A stretch of DNA of 64,000 bases from an uncultured candidate division WPS-2 bacterium. GTDB lineage: Bacteria > Vulcanimicrobiota > Vulcanimicrobiia > Vulcanimicrobiales > Vulcanimicrobiaceae. The notes under the pieces were generated by a model. It worked only from the letters and a program-made list of their open reading frames with translations, did not search any database and was not told the DNA's origin. The stretch lies in assembly GCA_937927945.1 (NCBI GenBank), contig CALEYW010000087.1, positions 19,079 to 83,078 on the forward strand, given 5' to 3'. The first letter of the stretch is position 1; the number at the start of each line of letters is the position of its first letter. Below, piece after piece: positions 26,829-36,700 of this stretch. The position numbers and the translations under genes were made by a program.

Positions 26829-27683
26829 TCAGCCCTGCTTCGGGCAGGGGCGCAGGCTCGTGAAGCCGCCCGCGTCGGTGTGCGTCAGGATGTACTGGAT
26901 CACCGTAGGGTACCCCGAGGTGTCGGTCCCGGGCGGCGGAAGCTGCGCGGGCACCTCCGGGTCGGGTCCGCCGGCCCTCGCCATTTCATCGGCCTTGCGC
27001 AAGTTCGTACTCGACCACGGATCGTTGACCTCGCCGTTGGGATACACCCAGGGATACGGGAACCGTTCCTGCTCGGTGTGCCCGTCGGGATACGTGACCG
27101 TTGCGATCACCGTCTCGGAGGCCGTCCCGTTGTTGTAGCGCGGCGCGTCGCGCGGCGTGAACACGACGGACCCGCAGGGCGTGTTCGCGTTGACGGTGCC
27201 GTTTCCGTTACCGACGGTCCCGCTCCCGTTCCCGCCGAGCCCGCCGCCGGCGCCCGGCGCGTTGCCGCTCCCCGCGCCGGTCGACGTTCCGGTTCCGGAA
27301 CCCGCCGCAAGCGGGTTCACGTACCTCCCGGTCTTCGTTTTCACGATCGCGCGATGCGCGCCGCCGCCGCGATGCTTCGCCGGGCGGCCTTTCGCGCGGC
27401 CGGCGACCTGCTGCACGGGCGCAGCGGTCGCGTGCGGAGGCGGCGTGACGCGCGGCGGGGGCGTCGGCGGCTGCGTCGCCGCAGGGGTAGGGGTCGGCTT
27501 CGGTGTCGGCCGCGGCGTCGGAAGGGGCTTCTCGAAGACGATCTTGGTCGTGACCGCGACCTCTTCGGTATTGCTCGGCCGTGAGGGAAGGTGCACGAAA
27601 CCGAGCACTACCTCGTGAATCGCGATCGCGAGCGCGAACGCGACAACCATGCGTGTGCGCGGGTGCTGGAAATCGATCACCAT
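26829..27683 (-). CDS. Proline-rich TonB-like membrane-anchored protein
   Basis: A 284-residue protein: short cytoplasmic N-terminus, one TM helix (about 13-30), then a Pro/Thr/Lys-rich periplasmic spacer (PRPTPKPTPTP, TPPPRVTPPP), a basic stretch, a Gly/Asn/Thr-rich linker (about 135-175) and a C-terminal domain with ETVIATVTYPDGHTE. The architecture is that of TonB, but the C-terminal domain lacks the usual TonB YP..A and SSG motifs, so this is TonB-like rather than certain TonB. ATG 27683 is chosen because the frame upstream runs through an intrinsic terminator. First gene of the methyltransferase/glycosyltransferase operon. Confidence 0.7.
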   Translation of the reverse strand: MVIDFQHPRTRMVVAFALAIAIHEVVLGFVHLPSRPSNTEEVAVTTKIVFEKPLPTPRPTPKPTPTPAATQPPTPPPRVTPPPHATAAPVQQVAGRAKGRPAKHRGGGAHRAIVKTKTGRYVNPLAAGSGTGTSTGAGSGNAPGAGGGLGGNGSGTVGNGNGTVNANTPCGSVVFTPRDAPRYNNGTASETVIATVTYPDGHTEQERFPYPWVYPNGEVNDPWSSTNLRKADEMARAGGPDPEVPAQLPPPGTDTSGYPTVIQYILTHTDAGGFTSLRPCPKQG

Positions 27684-27703
27684 CGGGCAACTTCGCCGAG
27701 ATG

Positions 27704-27728
27704 AAAAAGCCACCCCGGACGGGGTGGC
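27704..27728 (-). terminator. Intrinsic terminator of small exported protein gene
   Basis: On the minus strand, GCCACCCC, a 4-base loop, GGGGTGGC and then TTTTT. The 8-bp GC stem with a U-tract directly follows the gene at 27750 and precedes the TonB-like start. Confidence 0.9.
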
Positions 27729-27749
27729 CGCATCAACTCTCCCTCGAGA

Positions 27750-27998
27750 TCAATTCGGCGGGTAGTACCCGTGCTTGCGATAGAAATACGAGCGGTACGC
27801 CGCCTGCCGGCGCGCCTGAGCGCGTTGCTCCGCGCGCTTCGCGCGGACTTTGTGGTTGTAGTTGGTGATCAGCACCGCAGCTGCGGCGCCGCCGATAAGG
27901 ATGTTGCGGGTGCTGGCCGCACCGTCGGCCAGAGCAGGCGCGATCGCCCCGAAGGTCATGGTGGCGGCGAGGGCCCCCGCTGTAAGCAGCTTTTTCAT
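27750..27998 (-). CDS. Small exported hypothetical protein
   Basis: An 82-residue protein. Signal peptide at about residues 1-23 (MKKLLTAGALAATMTFGAIAPALA), a hydrophobic ILIGGAAAAVLITN segment that may be a second membrane stretch, then a basic, Arg/Ala/Tyr-rich tail (KRAEQRAQARRQAAYRSYFY). The SD GGAGGA is three to four bases before ATG 27998, and an intrinsic terminator follows, so it is probably a single-gene unit. Function unknown; the short glycine-zipper-like segment and basic tail would suit an envelope-associated protein. Confidence 0.75.
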   Translation of the reverse strand: MKKLLTAGALAATMTFGAIAPALADGAASTRNILIGGAAAAVLITNYNHKVRAKRAEQRAQARRQAAYRSYFYRKHGYYPPN

Positions 27999-28115
27999 CG
28001 TTCCTCCAGTGTTCCCCAAGTGGGGATGAATACACGGGAGCAACGGCCTGGCGGCGGGACGCGGTTCCCGGCCGGGCCGCAGGCTCCGTCACACCTGACG
28101 CGAACCCGGCGACCC

Positions 28116-28634
28116 GTGACCGTCGAGATCCAATCGCTCATCCGGGCCATTCCCGACTTCCCGATTCCCGGGATCCTCTTCCGGGACATCACCCCGCTGC
28201 TCAGCGACCAAGCGGGCTTTCGCGCCGTGATCGACCTCTTCGTCGACCGCTTCCGAGACGCGCGGGTCGACGCCGTGGTCGGGATCGAGGCCCGTGGCTA
28301 CATGCTCGGCGCCCCGGTGGCGTACCAGCTGCGCGCCGGCTTCGTACCGGTCCGCAAGCCGGGCAAGCTGCCGGGTGAGAAGTTCAGCGAAGAATACGCA
28401 CTCGAATACGGCACGAACACCCTCGAGATCCACGCCGATGCCGTGGGACATGGCAAGCGCGTCCTCGTCGTCGACGACCTGCTGGCAACCGGCGGCACGA
28501 TCGCCGCGACGCTGCGCCTACTGGAGAAACTCGGCGCGGAAGTCGTCGGCGTGGCCGTCCTGATCGAGCTCGAGGCCCTCAAAGGCCGCGCCGCGCTGGC
28601 GGGCGCGGACGTCACGTCGTTCATCACGTACTAA
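28116..28634 (+). CDS. apt: Adenine phosphoribosyltransferase
   Basis: A 172-residue enzyme that converts adenine and PRPP to AMP in purine salvage. The PRPP-binding motif VLVVDDLLATGGTI is at about residues 115-128, and the N-terminal FPIPGILFRDITPLL and GIEARGYMLGAPVAYQL blocks are typical. The start is GTG 28116 (MTVEIQ...); no strong SD is visible and the open frame upstream is not coding-like. It is followed 62 bases later by the rel gene, a pairing seen in many bacteria. Confidence 0.95.
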   Translation: MTVEIQSLIRAIPDFPIPGILFRDITPLLSDQAGFRAVIDLFVDRFRDARVDAVVGIEARGYMLGAPVAYQLRAGFVPVRKPGKLPGEKFSEEYALEYGTNTLEIHADAVGHGKRVLVVDDLLATGGTIAATLRLLEKLGAEVVGVAVLIELEALKGRAALAGADVTSFITY

Positions 28635-28651
28635 CGGCCTGCTCGAACCCT

Positions 28652-28681
28652 TTGCATCCGGGACCCGGTCCTTAGTAGACT
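28652..28681 (+). promoter_or_regulatory. Possible promoter of rel gene
   Basis: TTGCAT (28652-28657), 18-base spacer, TAGACT (28676-28681). The predicted transcription start would leave a leader of only about ten bases before the rel ATG, so the mRNA may be nearly leaderless. Read-through from apt is also possible. Confidence 0.5.
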
Positions 28682-28696
28682 AGGGCTTATATCCGG

Positions 28697-30859
28697 ATGA
28701 CCGTTCAAGATCTCGTCACCAAGGTTCAACAGTACGACCCCTCCCTGCAGGGGGCGTGGCTCGAACGCGTGTACGAGGTCGCCGACCGGGCCCACGAGGG
28801 CCAGCGGCGCGCGTCGGGCGAGTCGTACATCGCGCACCCGTTGGCGGTGGCGGACATCCTGGCCGACCTCGAGATGGACAGCGCGACGATCGCCGCGGCC
28901 CTGCTGCACGACGTGGTCGAGGACACCGTCCTCACCAACGAAGAGGTCGCCGAGCAGTTCGGCGCCGAGATCGCGACGCTGGTCGACGGCGTCACCAAGC
29001 TGACCCGGATTCCCTACCAATCGAAGGAAGACGCGCAGGTCGAGAACCTGCGCAAGATGTTCCTGGCGATGGCGCGCGACATCCGGGTCATCATCATCAA
29101 GCTGGCCGACCGGCTGCACAACATGCGCACGCTCTCGAGCCTGCCGCCCGCCAAGCAGCAAGCGATCGCGCGCGAGACGATCGAGATCTACGCGCCGATC
29201 GCGCACCGCCTCGGGATCTGGCGGGTGAAGTGGGACCTCGAGGATCTCGCCCTGCGCTACCTCGATCCCGAAGCGTACCGCGAGATCGCCGAGCGCGTTG
29301 CCAAGAAACGCGCCGAGCGGGAGGACGCCGTCGCGCGCGTGATCGACGACCTCAAGGCCGACTTCGAAAAGGTCGGACTCAAAGCCGACACGACCGGCCG
29401 GCCGAAGCACTTCTATTCGATCCACAAGAAGATGCTCAAAGGCCGCGACTTCTCGACCATCTACGATCTGACCGCGGTGCGCGTCATCGTCGATTCGGTC
29501 AAAGACTGTTACGGTGCGCTGGGCGTCGTGCACGCGATGTGGAAGCCGCTCCCCGGGCGGTTCAAAGACTACATCGCGATGCCCAAGCCCAACATGTACC
29601 AATCGCTGCACACGACCGTCGTCGGTCCGGGCGGCGATCCGCTCGAAGTGCAGATCCGCACCTGGGAGATGCACCGCACCAGCGAGTACGGTATCGCCGC
29701 GCACTGGCGATACAAAGAGGGCGGCAAGCAGGACGACCACGAGCAGAAGCTGACCTGGCTGCGCTCGCTGCTGGAATGGCAGAACGACATGCGCGACTCG
29801 CGCATGTTCATGGAGAACCTGAAGCTCGATCTCTTCGAGACGCAGGTGTTCATCTTCTCGCCCAAGGGCGACGTGTTCTCGATGCCGGCCGCGGCGACGC
29901 CGCTCGACTTCGCGTACCAGGTGCACACCGACGTCGGCCATCATTGCGTCGGCGCGAAGGTGAACGGCAAGATCGTTCCGCTCGAGTATCAGCTCAAGAA
30001 CGGCGACATCGTCGAGATTCTGACCAACAAGGCGTCGCGTCCGTCGCTGGACTGGCTCTCGATCGTGCGCACCGGCGGCGCGAAGCACAAGATCAAGCAG
30101 TGGTTCCGCAAGGAACGCAAGGAAGAGAACACGCTCGCGGGTCAGGAGCACGTCGAGCAAGAGCTCTCGCGCGCCCAGCTCCGCCCCGATCTCGCGCGCG
30201 GCGACGTCATCGAGAAGGTCGCCAAGAAACTCAACTACAACAGCGTGACCGATCTCTTCGCGGCGATCGGGTTCGGTGACGTGACCGCCGCGACGGTCGT
30301 TACGCGGCTGCGCGAAGAGTCGAAGACCGACAACGTCGTCGAGATCGCGGCGCTGCCGCGGCCGGCGACGACGCGCCGTATCGCGCGCAACTCCAGCGGC
30401 ATCCGCATCGCCGGCGTCGACGACGTGCTGGTGCGGCTCTCGAAGTGCTGCAGTCCCGTCCCGGGCGATCCGATCATGGGCTTCGTCACGATCGGCCGGG
30501 GCGTCTCCGTGCATCGCGCGGACTGCCCGAACACGGCCTACATGAACGCCGCGCCGGAGCGGATTCTCGAAGCCGAGTGGCTGACGAAATCGGCGTTGAC
30601 GCATGCGGTCGACATCGAGATCGAAGCCAACGACCGTTCGGGCTTGCTGCAGGACGTGCTCGGAATCGCGGCCGAGCTCAAGACGCAGATCAGCTCGGTC
30701 AACGCGCGCGCGAAGCGCGACAAGAGCGCAATCATCTCGATCACCGCGCAGATCTCGGACCTCGAGCACCTCCACACGCTGCTGCGCAAACTGAGCCACA
30801 TCAAAGAAGTGCGCAACGTGTGGCGCGTGACGAAACGGGAAGCCCGCATCAGCAGCTGA
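28697..30859 (+). CDS. rel: Bifunctional (p)ppGpp synthetase/hydrolase, RelA/SpoT family
   Basis: A 720-residue alarmone enzyme. HD hydrolase domain at about 40-150 (HPLAVADIL, LLHDVVEDT, KLADRLHNMRTL), intact, so it can degrade ppGpp. Synthetase domain at about 230-345 (RPKHFYSIHKKM, DLTAVRVIV, YQSLHTTVVGP, EVQIRTWEMH). TGS domain at about 384-445, zinc-finger/CC region near residue 585, and C-terminal ACT domain from about 631. All hallmark residues of a dual-function Rel appear present. The start is ATG 28697. It would link amino-acid starvation to transcription; the GC-rich discriminators at secD and rpsF make those promoters plausible targets. Confidence 0.94.
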   Translation: MTVQDLVTKVQQYDPSLQGAWLERVYEVADRAHEGQRRASGESYIAHPLAVADILADLEMDSATIAAALLHDVVEDTVLTNEEVAEQFGAEIATLVDGVTKLTRIPYQSKEDAQVENLRKMFLAMARDIRVIIIKLADRLHNMRTLSSLPPAKQQAIARETIEIYAPIAHRLGIWRVKWDLEDLALRYLDPEAYREIAERVAKKRAEREDAVARVIDDLKADFEKVGLKADTTGRPKHFYSIHKKMLKGRDFSTIYDLTAVRVIVDSVKDCYGALGVVHAMWKPLPGRFKDYIAMPKPNMYQSLHTTVVGPGGDPLEVQIRTWEMHRTSEYGIAAHWRYKEGGKQDDHEQKLTWLRSLLEWQNDMRDSRMFMENLKLDLFETQVFIFSPKGDVFSMPAAATPLDFAYQVHTDVGHHCVGAKVNGKIVPLEYQLKNGDIVEILTNKASRPSLDWLSIVRTGGAKHKIKQWFRKERKEENTLAGQEHVEQELSRAQLRPDLARGDVIEKVAKKLNYNSVTDLFAAIGFGDVTAATVVTRLREESKTDNVVEIAALPRPATTRRIARNSSGIRIAGVDDVLVRLSKCCSPVPGDPIMGFVTIGRGVSVHRADCPNTAYMNAAPERILEAEWLTKSALTHAVDIEIEANDRSGLLQDVLGIAAELKTQISSVNARAKRDKSAIISITAQISDLEHLHTLLRKLSHIKEVRNVWRVTKREARISS

Positions 30860-30874
30860 TCGGCCGGCTGCGCA

Positions 30875-31537
30875 TCAGTCGCCGAAGACTTTTTCCAGCA
30901 GGTCGACGGCGATGCCGGTGCCGTGCGCCCCGGCGGCGACGCGCGTAGCGCTCTGCGCTCGCAGCGCCGTCTTTAGTGCGGCCACGGCGCGGTCGGTCGC
31001 GGCCGCCGCGGCCTGCCCGTGATGCTCCAGCACCCGTGGACGCAGCGTCACCCAGGTCCGCTCCACGTTCGCGCCGTCCTCCGCAGCGCGGCCCCAGTCG
31101 CCGGCACGCGCGTCCAGCGCGATCGAACGTCCGAGGTAGTCCAGCAGGCGCACCGAGACGGGGACCGGATCGCCGGCCAACGCGAACAGCGGCGCGAGCG
31201 CGCCCGTCGCCTCGTTCGCGGCGCGTTGCAAGGTTACGCCATCGCTCGCGCTGCGCAACGCCGCGACCTCACCGTCGACCGCACTGAGCGACCAGTGGGC
31301 GGCTTGCTCGGCGGCGAAGTCCGCCCGCACCGCAGGCCAGCGCGCCACGATCTGGGCCGCGGCGGTCCGGGCGGCCGCGCCGGTCTGCTCGCCGCCGGCG
31401 ATCCCCTCGGCCCGGTCCTCCAGTGCCGCCAGGCGGCCGAAGCCCTCGGTCCGGGGCCCGGCGGCGGTTGCGCCGGTGGTCGACAGGCTCGAGAAGAGCA
31501 GGACTGCGAAGGCAAGGCAGGCGATGCGGGTCAACAC
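30875..31537 (-). CDS. Exported hypothetical helical protein
   Basis: A 220-residue protein with a signal peptide (about residues 1-28, ending TGATAAG). The mature part is almost entirely Ala-rich helix (repeats of the type AALEDRAEGIAGGEQTGAAARTAAAQI), suggesting a periplasmic helical bundle. The start is GTG 31537 with GGAGAG eight bases upstream; the frame is open to ATG 31612 but without SD support. It is divergent from the response regulator at 31631, so it could be part of the same regulon. Family not recognised. Confidence 0.6.
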   Translation of the reverse strand: MLTRIACLAFAVLLFSSLSTTGATAAGPRTEGFGRLAALEDRAEGIAGGEQTGAAARTAAAQIVARWPAVRADFAAEQAAHWSLSAVDGEVAALRSASDGVTLQRAANEATGALAPLFALAGDPVPVSVRLLDYLGRSIALDARAGDWGRAAEDGANVERTWVTLRPRVLEHHGQAAAAATDRAVAALKTALRAQSATRVAAGAHGTGIAVDLLEKVFGD

Positions 31538-31630
31538 GAGGCGCACTCTCCGTTTCGGGCCGGGCACAGGACCGATGATAGCCGCGTCGGATGACGGGTT
31601 CATGAATGCCATGGGGCGACCCGTTCGACG

Positions 31631-32308
31631 ATGAAGATTCTCGTCGTCGAGGATGACGCTTCCCTGGCGGACGTGCTGCGCCGGGGCCTGGCGGAGAGCG
31701 GCCACGTGGTCGACGTCGAGCGCGACGGCGCCGCGGGCGAGCGTGCAGCCCGGGCCGGGACGTACGATGCGCTGTTGCTGGACGTGATGCTGCCCCGCAA
31801 GGACGGCTTCGCGGTCGCGCGTGCGCTGCGCGACGCCGGGATCACCACCCCGATCCTGATGCTCACCGCCCGCGACACGGTGGCCGACACGGTCGCCGGA
31901 CTCGATGCCGGCGCCGACGACTACTTGCGCAAGCCGTTCGTCTTTGACGAACTCGAAGCGCGCCTGCGTTCGATCACGCGGCGCGATCCGGTTCCAGCCC
32001 GCGAAGAACTGCGCGTCGCCGATCTGGTGATGGACTTGCGTACCCGCACCGTCGCGCGCGGGGCGCGGCCGATCGCGCTCTCCGCGCGCGAGACGGCGTT
32101 TCTCGAGTACCTGATGCGCAACGCGGGACGCCTCGTCACCCGGCGGATGCTCGAAGATGCCTTGTGGGAACGCGACCGCGACACGGAATCGAACGTGATC
32201 GAAGTCTACGTGCGGCGGCTGCGGCTGAAACTCAACGCGCCGGGCGAAGCGCCGCTGATCCACACCGTTCGCGGCGCCGGGTACCGCTTCGGGGAAGAAT
32301 CGGCATGA
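31631..32308 (+). CDS. OmpR-family response regulator
   Basis: A 225-residue two-component regulator. Receiver domain (1-120) with acidic pocket Glu7/Asp8/Asp9, phospho-acceptor Asp51 in LLLDVMLP, Thr79 and Lys101. C-terminal winged helix (about 130-222) with ESNVIEVYVRRLRLKL as the recognition-helix region. ATG 31631 is the obvious start. The stop overlaps the kinase ATG (ATGA), so the pair is coupled. It most likely controls the RND/OMF/MFP efflux genes that follow in the same operon. Confidence 0.93.
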   Translation: MKILVVEDDASLADVLRRGLAESGHVVDVERDGAAGERAARAGTYDALLLDVMLPRKDGFAVARALRDAGITTPILMLTARDTVADTVAGLDAGADDYLRKPFVFDELEARLRSITRRDPVPAREELRVADLVMDLRTRTVARGARPIALSARETAFLEYLMRNAGRLVTRRMLEDALWERDRDTESNVIEVYVRRLRLKLNAPGEAPLIHTVRGAGYRFGEESA

Positions 32309-33723
32309 TCGATCCGCGATCCCTGCGCGGGCAGTTGGCGCTGGCCTACGCCGCCGCACTGCTGCTCGTGCTGATCCTCTTTGCCGCCGCGACGCTCGCG
32401 CTGGTCGACGCCATCCAGCGGACGACGCTCGACGAGCGGCTGCAGACCGCCGCGCGCGCGGTCTCGGCGATCGTCGAAGCGCACGACGGCCGCATCGCCA
32501 TCGAGGCGAAGGACCGCGAACAGTTCACGAACATCGTCGGCACGCGGCTCGACGCGGCGATTTTCGATAGCCGGCGCGGCGTGGTGGCCAGCACGGTCGT
32601 GCGCATCCCCAAAGCCGTGAGCGCGCTCGCCGCGAACCCGGTCGGCGGAGCGGAGACGGTGCAATCGCGCGACGTCTCGCTGCGCGTCGCGCGTGTGCCC
32701 GTACCGGTCGATCGCGCGCCGCTCGGCGCCGTCCTCGTCTGGCGCGACCTGGACGGCGTGGAAGAGCTCGACCGGCGGCTGGCGCTGGCCTTCGCGTTCG
32801 CGATCCCGTTGCTCGCCGCGCTCGCCGTCCTCGGCGGCGGTGCCGTCGCGGTTCGCGGCTTGCGGCCGCTGGTTGCCCTCGCCGAGATCGCCTCCGAGAT
32901 CGAAGCGCACGACCTCTCGCGCCGCATCGCCATCCCGTCGCGCGACGACGAACTCGGCCGGCTGTGCGCGACGTTCGACCGCATGCTGGACAGGCTGCAG
33001 GATGCGTTCGATCGCCAGCAGCGATTCACCGGCGACGCGTCGCACGAGCTGCGCGCGCCGCTCTCGGTCATTCGGGCCGAAGCCGACCTGATGCTGCGCC
33101 GCGAACGCACTCCGCAGGAATACCAGCGCGCGCTGCGCTCGATCGCGGCCCAAGCGGACGAGCTCGAGTCTCTCACGAGCGATCTGCTGGCCGCCGCGCG
33201 CGGTGAGGCCGGCGTCGACGCGGGGACGGAGCCGGTCGATCTCGCGGAGGTCGCGGCCGCGGCGGCCGATCAGCTCGAACCACTCGGTCGCGCGCGCGGC
33301 ATCGCCATGCGGCGAGAGCTCGCGTCCGGCGGTGAGGTGCGCGGCAGCGAGTCCGCGCTGCGCAGGACCGCGATCTGCCTGCTGCACAACGCGCTCGTTC
33401 ACGCGCGCAACGGCGGCACGGTCACCCTGCGCGTCGAGCGCACGGACGGCGTCGTACGGCTCGTCGTCGCGGACGACGGCCCGGGCTTTTCGCCGGACGC
33501 GCTGCTCCACGCGACGGAACGGTTCTGGCGCGACGATCTCGCGCGCCTGCGTCCGGACGACGGAGACGAACCACACGGTGGCAGCGGCCTCGGCCTCTCG
33601 ATCGCCGAGGCGATCGTCGTCTCGGCGGGCGGGACGCTCGTGCTGGGCAACCGCGCGGAAGGCGGCGCGATCGTCGTCGCGGCCTTTCCGGCATTCACGG
33701 AGTTTCCGTTCATGTTCCCGTAA
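32305..33723 (+). CDS. Sensor histidine kinase
   Basis: A 472-residue kinase: TM1 at about 10-35, a periplasmic sensor region of about 125 residues, TM2 at about 160-185, a HAMP domain, HisKA with phospho-acceptor His247 in GDASHELRAPL, and HATPase with NALVHARNGG (N box) and DDGPGFSPDAL followed by GSGLGLSIAEAI. Partner of the OmpR-type regulator immediately upstream. No metal- or drug-binding motif is apparent in the sensor. The fused RND gene follows 26 bases after the stop. Confidence 0.93.
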   Translation: MIDPRSLRGQLALAYAAALLLVLILFAAATLALVDAIQRTTLDERLQTAARAVSAIVEAHDGRIAIEAKDREQFTNIVGTRLDAAIFDSRRGVVASTVVRIPKAVSALAANPVGGAETVQSRDVSLRVARVPVPVDRAPLGAVLVWRDLDGVEELDRRLALAFAFAIPLLAALAVLGGGAVAVRGLRPLVALAEIASEIEAHDLSRRIAIPSRDDELGRLCATFDRMLDRLQDAFDRQQRFTGDASHELRAPLSVIRAEADLMLRRERTPQEYQRALRSIAAQADELESLTSDLLAAARGEAGVDAGTEPVDLAEVAAAAADQLEPLGRARGIAMRRELASGGEVRGSESALRRTAICLLHNALVHARNGGTVTLRVERTDGVVRLVVADDGPGFSPDALLHATERFWRDDLARLRPDDGDEPHGGSGLGLSIAEAIVVSAGGTLVLGNRAEGGAIVVAAFPAFTEFPFMFP

Positions 33724-33749
33724 TCTTGGCCGCGGTATGATAGTGGACG

Positions 33750-36700
33750 GTGCCGAGTTCTCGTTCCGTCGCTTCTATCGCCCTGCGTCATGCCAAGGTC
33801 ATCGTCTTCGCGGCGATCGTGCTCGCGGTGCTCGGCCTTCATGCGTATACGGTCGCGCCGCAAAGTATTTTCCCCCGCATGTCGTTCTCACGCATCGACG
33901 TGGTGGCGGAGGCGGGCGACCTCCCGCCCGACCGGGTGCGGGTCGCGGTCACCCGCCCGCTCGAGATGGCGTTCCAAACGCTGCCGTCGGTGCTGCGCGT
34001 ACGAGCTACCTCAACGCAGGGTTCGGCCGAGATCGTGATCGACTTCGACCCGCACACCGATCCGCGGGTCGACCTCGAAGCGGTGAACCAGGCGATCGCG
34101 ACGGTGCGCAGCGCGATTCCGGCGGCGAAGAACGTCAACGGCGTGGTGGTGAACCCGAACGCCGAACCGGTCGTCTCATACGGTCTGACCTCGAGCGTGC
34201 TCTCGCAGACGGCGCTGCAGCAATTCGTCGTGACGCGCGTGATCCCGGCGTTTGCCGGGACGCCCGGCTTGGGCCGCATCATCGCGGTCGGCGGCGCGCC
34301 GATCGAATATCACGTCGAGCTGGATCCGAGCGCGCTCGCCGCGACGGGCCTCGGGGCGAGCGACGTGGCGACCGCGATCGGCGACGCCGGCAACGTCGAA
34401 TCGGTCGGCACCGTCGAACGCTACCACCAGCGCTACGTGCTGCTGGTCGACGCGTCGCCGCACGACGCGCGCTCGATCGCCGGGATCGCCGTCCCGCTCA
34501 AATCGGGCGGCACGATTCCGGTCAGCGCGCTCGGCACCGTCCGGCTCACGACGGGGGCGGCGACGGATCAAGCCGCGGTCGACGGGAAGCACGCGGTGAA
34601 CGTCAACACGTTCGCGCTGCAGGGCGCCGACGCGGTGACGCTCGCCCGCGAGGTCGAAGCGCGCTTCGCCGCGATCAAGCCGCGCCTGCCCGCCGACGTG
34701 CAGGTCGTGAAGTATTGGGATCAGACGCGCCTGATCGTCGCATCGCAGAGCTCGCTGCGCGACGCGATCCTGCTCGGCGCGCTGCTCGCCGTGCTGGTGA
34801 TCTACTTCTTTTTGCGCAGCCTGCGCATGACGCTGGTCGCCGCGGCGGTGATCCCGCTCGCGATGGCGATCGCGATCTTCGCAATGGAACGCTCGGGAGA
34901 AACGCTCAATCTAATGAGCGTCGGTGGGCTGGCCGTCGCGGTCGGGCTCATCATCGACGACGCGATCGTCGTGATCGAAGCGATCGCGCGCAAGATGGGC
35001 GAGGCACCGGAACTCTCGCGCGACGCGGCGATCGCCCAGGCCAGCGGCGGGATCGCCCGCGCGATGATCGCGTCGACCGCCACCACGGTCGTCGTGTTCC
35101 TGCCGCTGGGCTTGCTCAGCGGCGTGACGGGATTCTTCTTTCGCGCGCTGGCCTTCACGCTGGCCGCGTCGCTCATCATCTCGCTGGGACTCGCGCTCTT
35201 CGTCACGCCGATCCTGGCGCGCTGGTTCCTGGGGAACTCGTCACACGTGGCGACGGCCGACGACCGGCTCGAACAGCGATACGTCGGGATCTTGCGCTGG
35301 GCGCTCGGTCACCGGCCGTGGGTGTACGCGGGATCCGGCGTCGTTCTGGTCGTCACCCTCCTGCTGCTCGGCACCTCCGCGAGCGACTTTCTCCCCAAAC
35401 TCGATGAGGGACAATTCGAGATCAAGTACGCGCTGCCGCCCGGCGCGTCGCTCGCGACGTCGGACGCCGCCGCGCTGCGGATGGAGCAGATCGTGCGCGC
35501 GGATCCGGCCGTCGATCACGACGGGCGCCTCACCGGCGTCGACACGAACGGGTACTCGCCGACCCAGGCGAACACCGGCACGATCCGCATCGTGCTGCGC
35601 GAAAAGCGCGACGCGGGCTACGACGTGATCGCTGAACGGCTGCGCGCGAAATTGAACGCCGCGGTGCCCGCCGCGACGCTGGACTTCCATCAATTGCTCG
35701 AGGATCAGATCAACGATCTCTCCGGCGCACCGCAGCCGATCGAGATCGCGATCGCCGGACCCGATCAGGCCACGCTCATCACGCTGGCCGACCGCGCGAC
35801 GGCCGCGATCTCCAAGGTGCACGGCGTCGTCGACGCGTTCAACGGCGTCGTGTACGACGATCCGACGCTGCGGATCGTCCCGCAGACCGCGCGTCTCGTC
35901 GCGCTCGGCGTCGGGCGCACAGACCTGACCGACGCGCTCGGTGCCGGCGCGCAAGGGAACGTCGCGACGCAGGTCGCCGGGCAGTACGCCGAGATCCCGG
36001 TGCGCGTGCGCGTCTCGAACACGGCGGACGGCGCGAAGCTCGGCGACCAGGCGCTGGTGACCAAAGCCGGCGCGGCGCCGCTCTCGGTGCTCGCGCACGT
36101 GCAGAACGCCGGGCACACGACCGACGTGAACGAACAGAACGGTCAGCGGCTGCTGCGGGTGACGGCGAACATCGAAGGCGCGAGCCTCTCGGCGGTGATC
36201 GCCGGGATTCGCCCCGTCATCTCCCAGCTCGGATTGCCGCCGGGATACACCGCGACGATCGGCGGCGCGTACGAAACGCAGCAGGCGTCGTTTCGCGAAT
36301 TCGCCGGCGTCATCGGGCTCGCGATCGTGCTGGTCTTCGCGGTGATGCTCGCGACGTTCGGTTCGTTCCGCTTGCCGCTGGTGATCTTGGCCGCGATCCC
36401 GCTCGCGCTCATCGGCGTCGCGCTCGCGCTCGGCATCACGCGGACCCCGATCAACGTCTCGTCGTTCATGGGATTGCTGCTGCTCGTCGGCATCGTGGTG
36501 AAGAACGGCATCCTGCTGATCGACGCGGCGAACCGCCGGCGCGCGGCCGGCGACGACATCACGACGTCGCTGATCGCCGCGGGCTCGACCCGCTTGCGCC
36601 CGATTCTGATGACGACGTTGGCGGCGATCGGCGGCCTCATCCCGCTGGCGCTGGGGATCGGATCCGGCGCCGAGATGGAGAAGCCGCTGGCGATCGCGGT

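Noticed and set aside
27684..27713. Longer TonB-like protein starting at ATG 27713
   Set aside because: It would read through a clear intrinsic terminator of the upstream gene and has no SD.
28631..30799. Long minus-strand frame opposite the rel gene
   Set aside because: Same GC artefact; the rel gene is unmistakable and the antisense product shows no family pattern.
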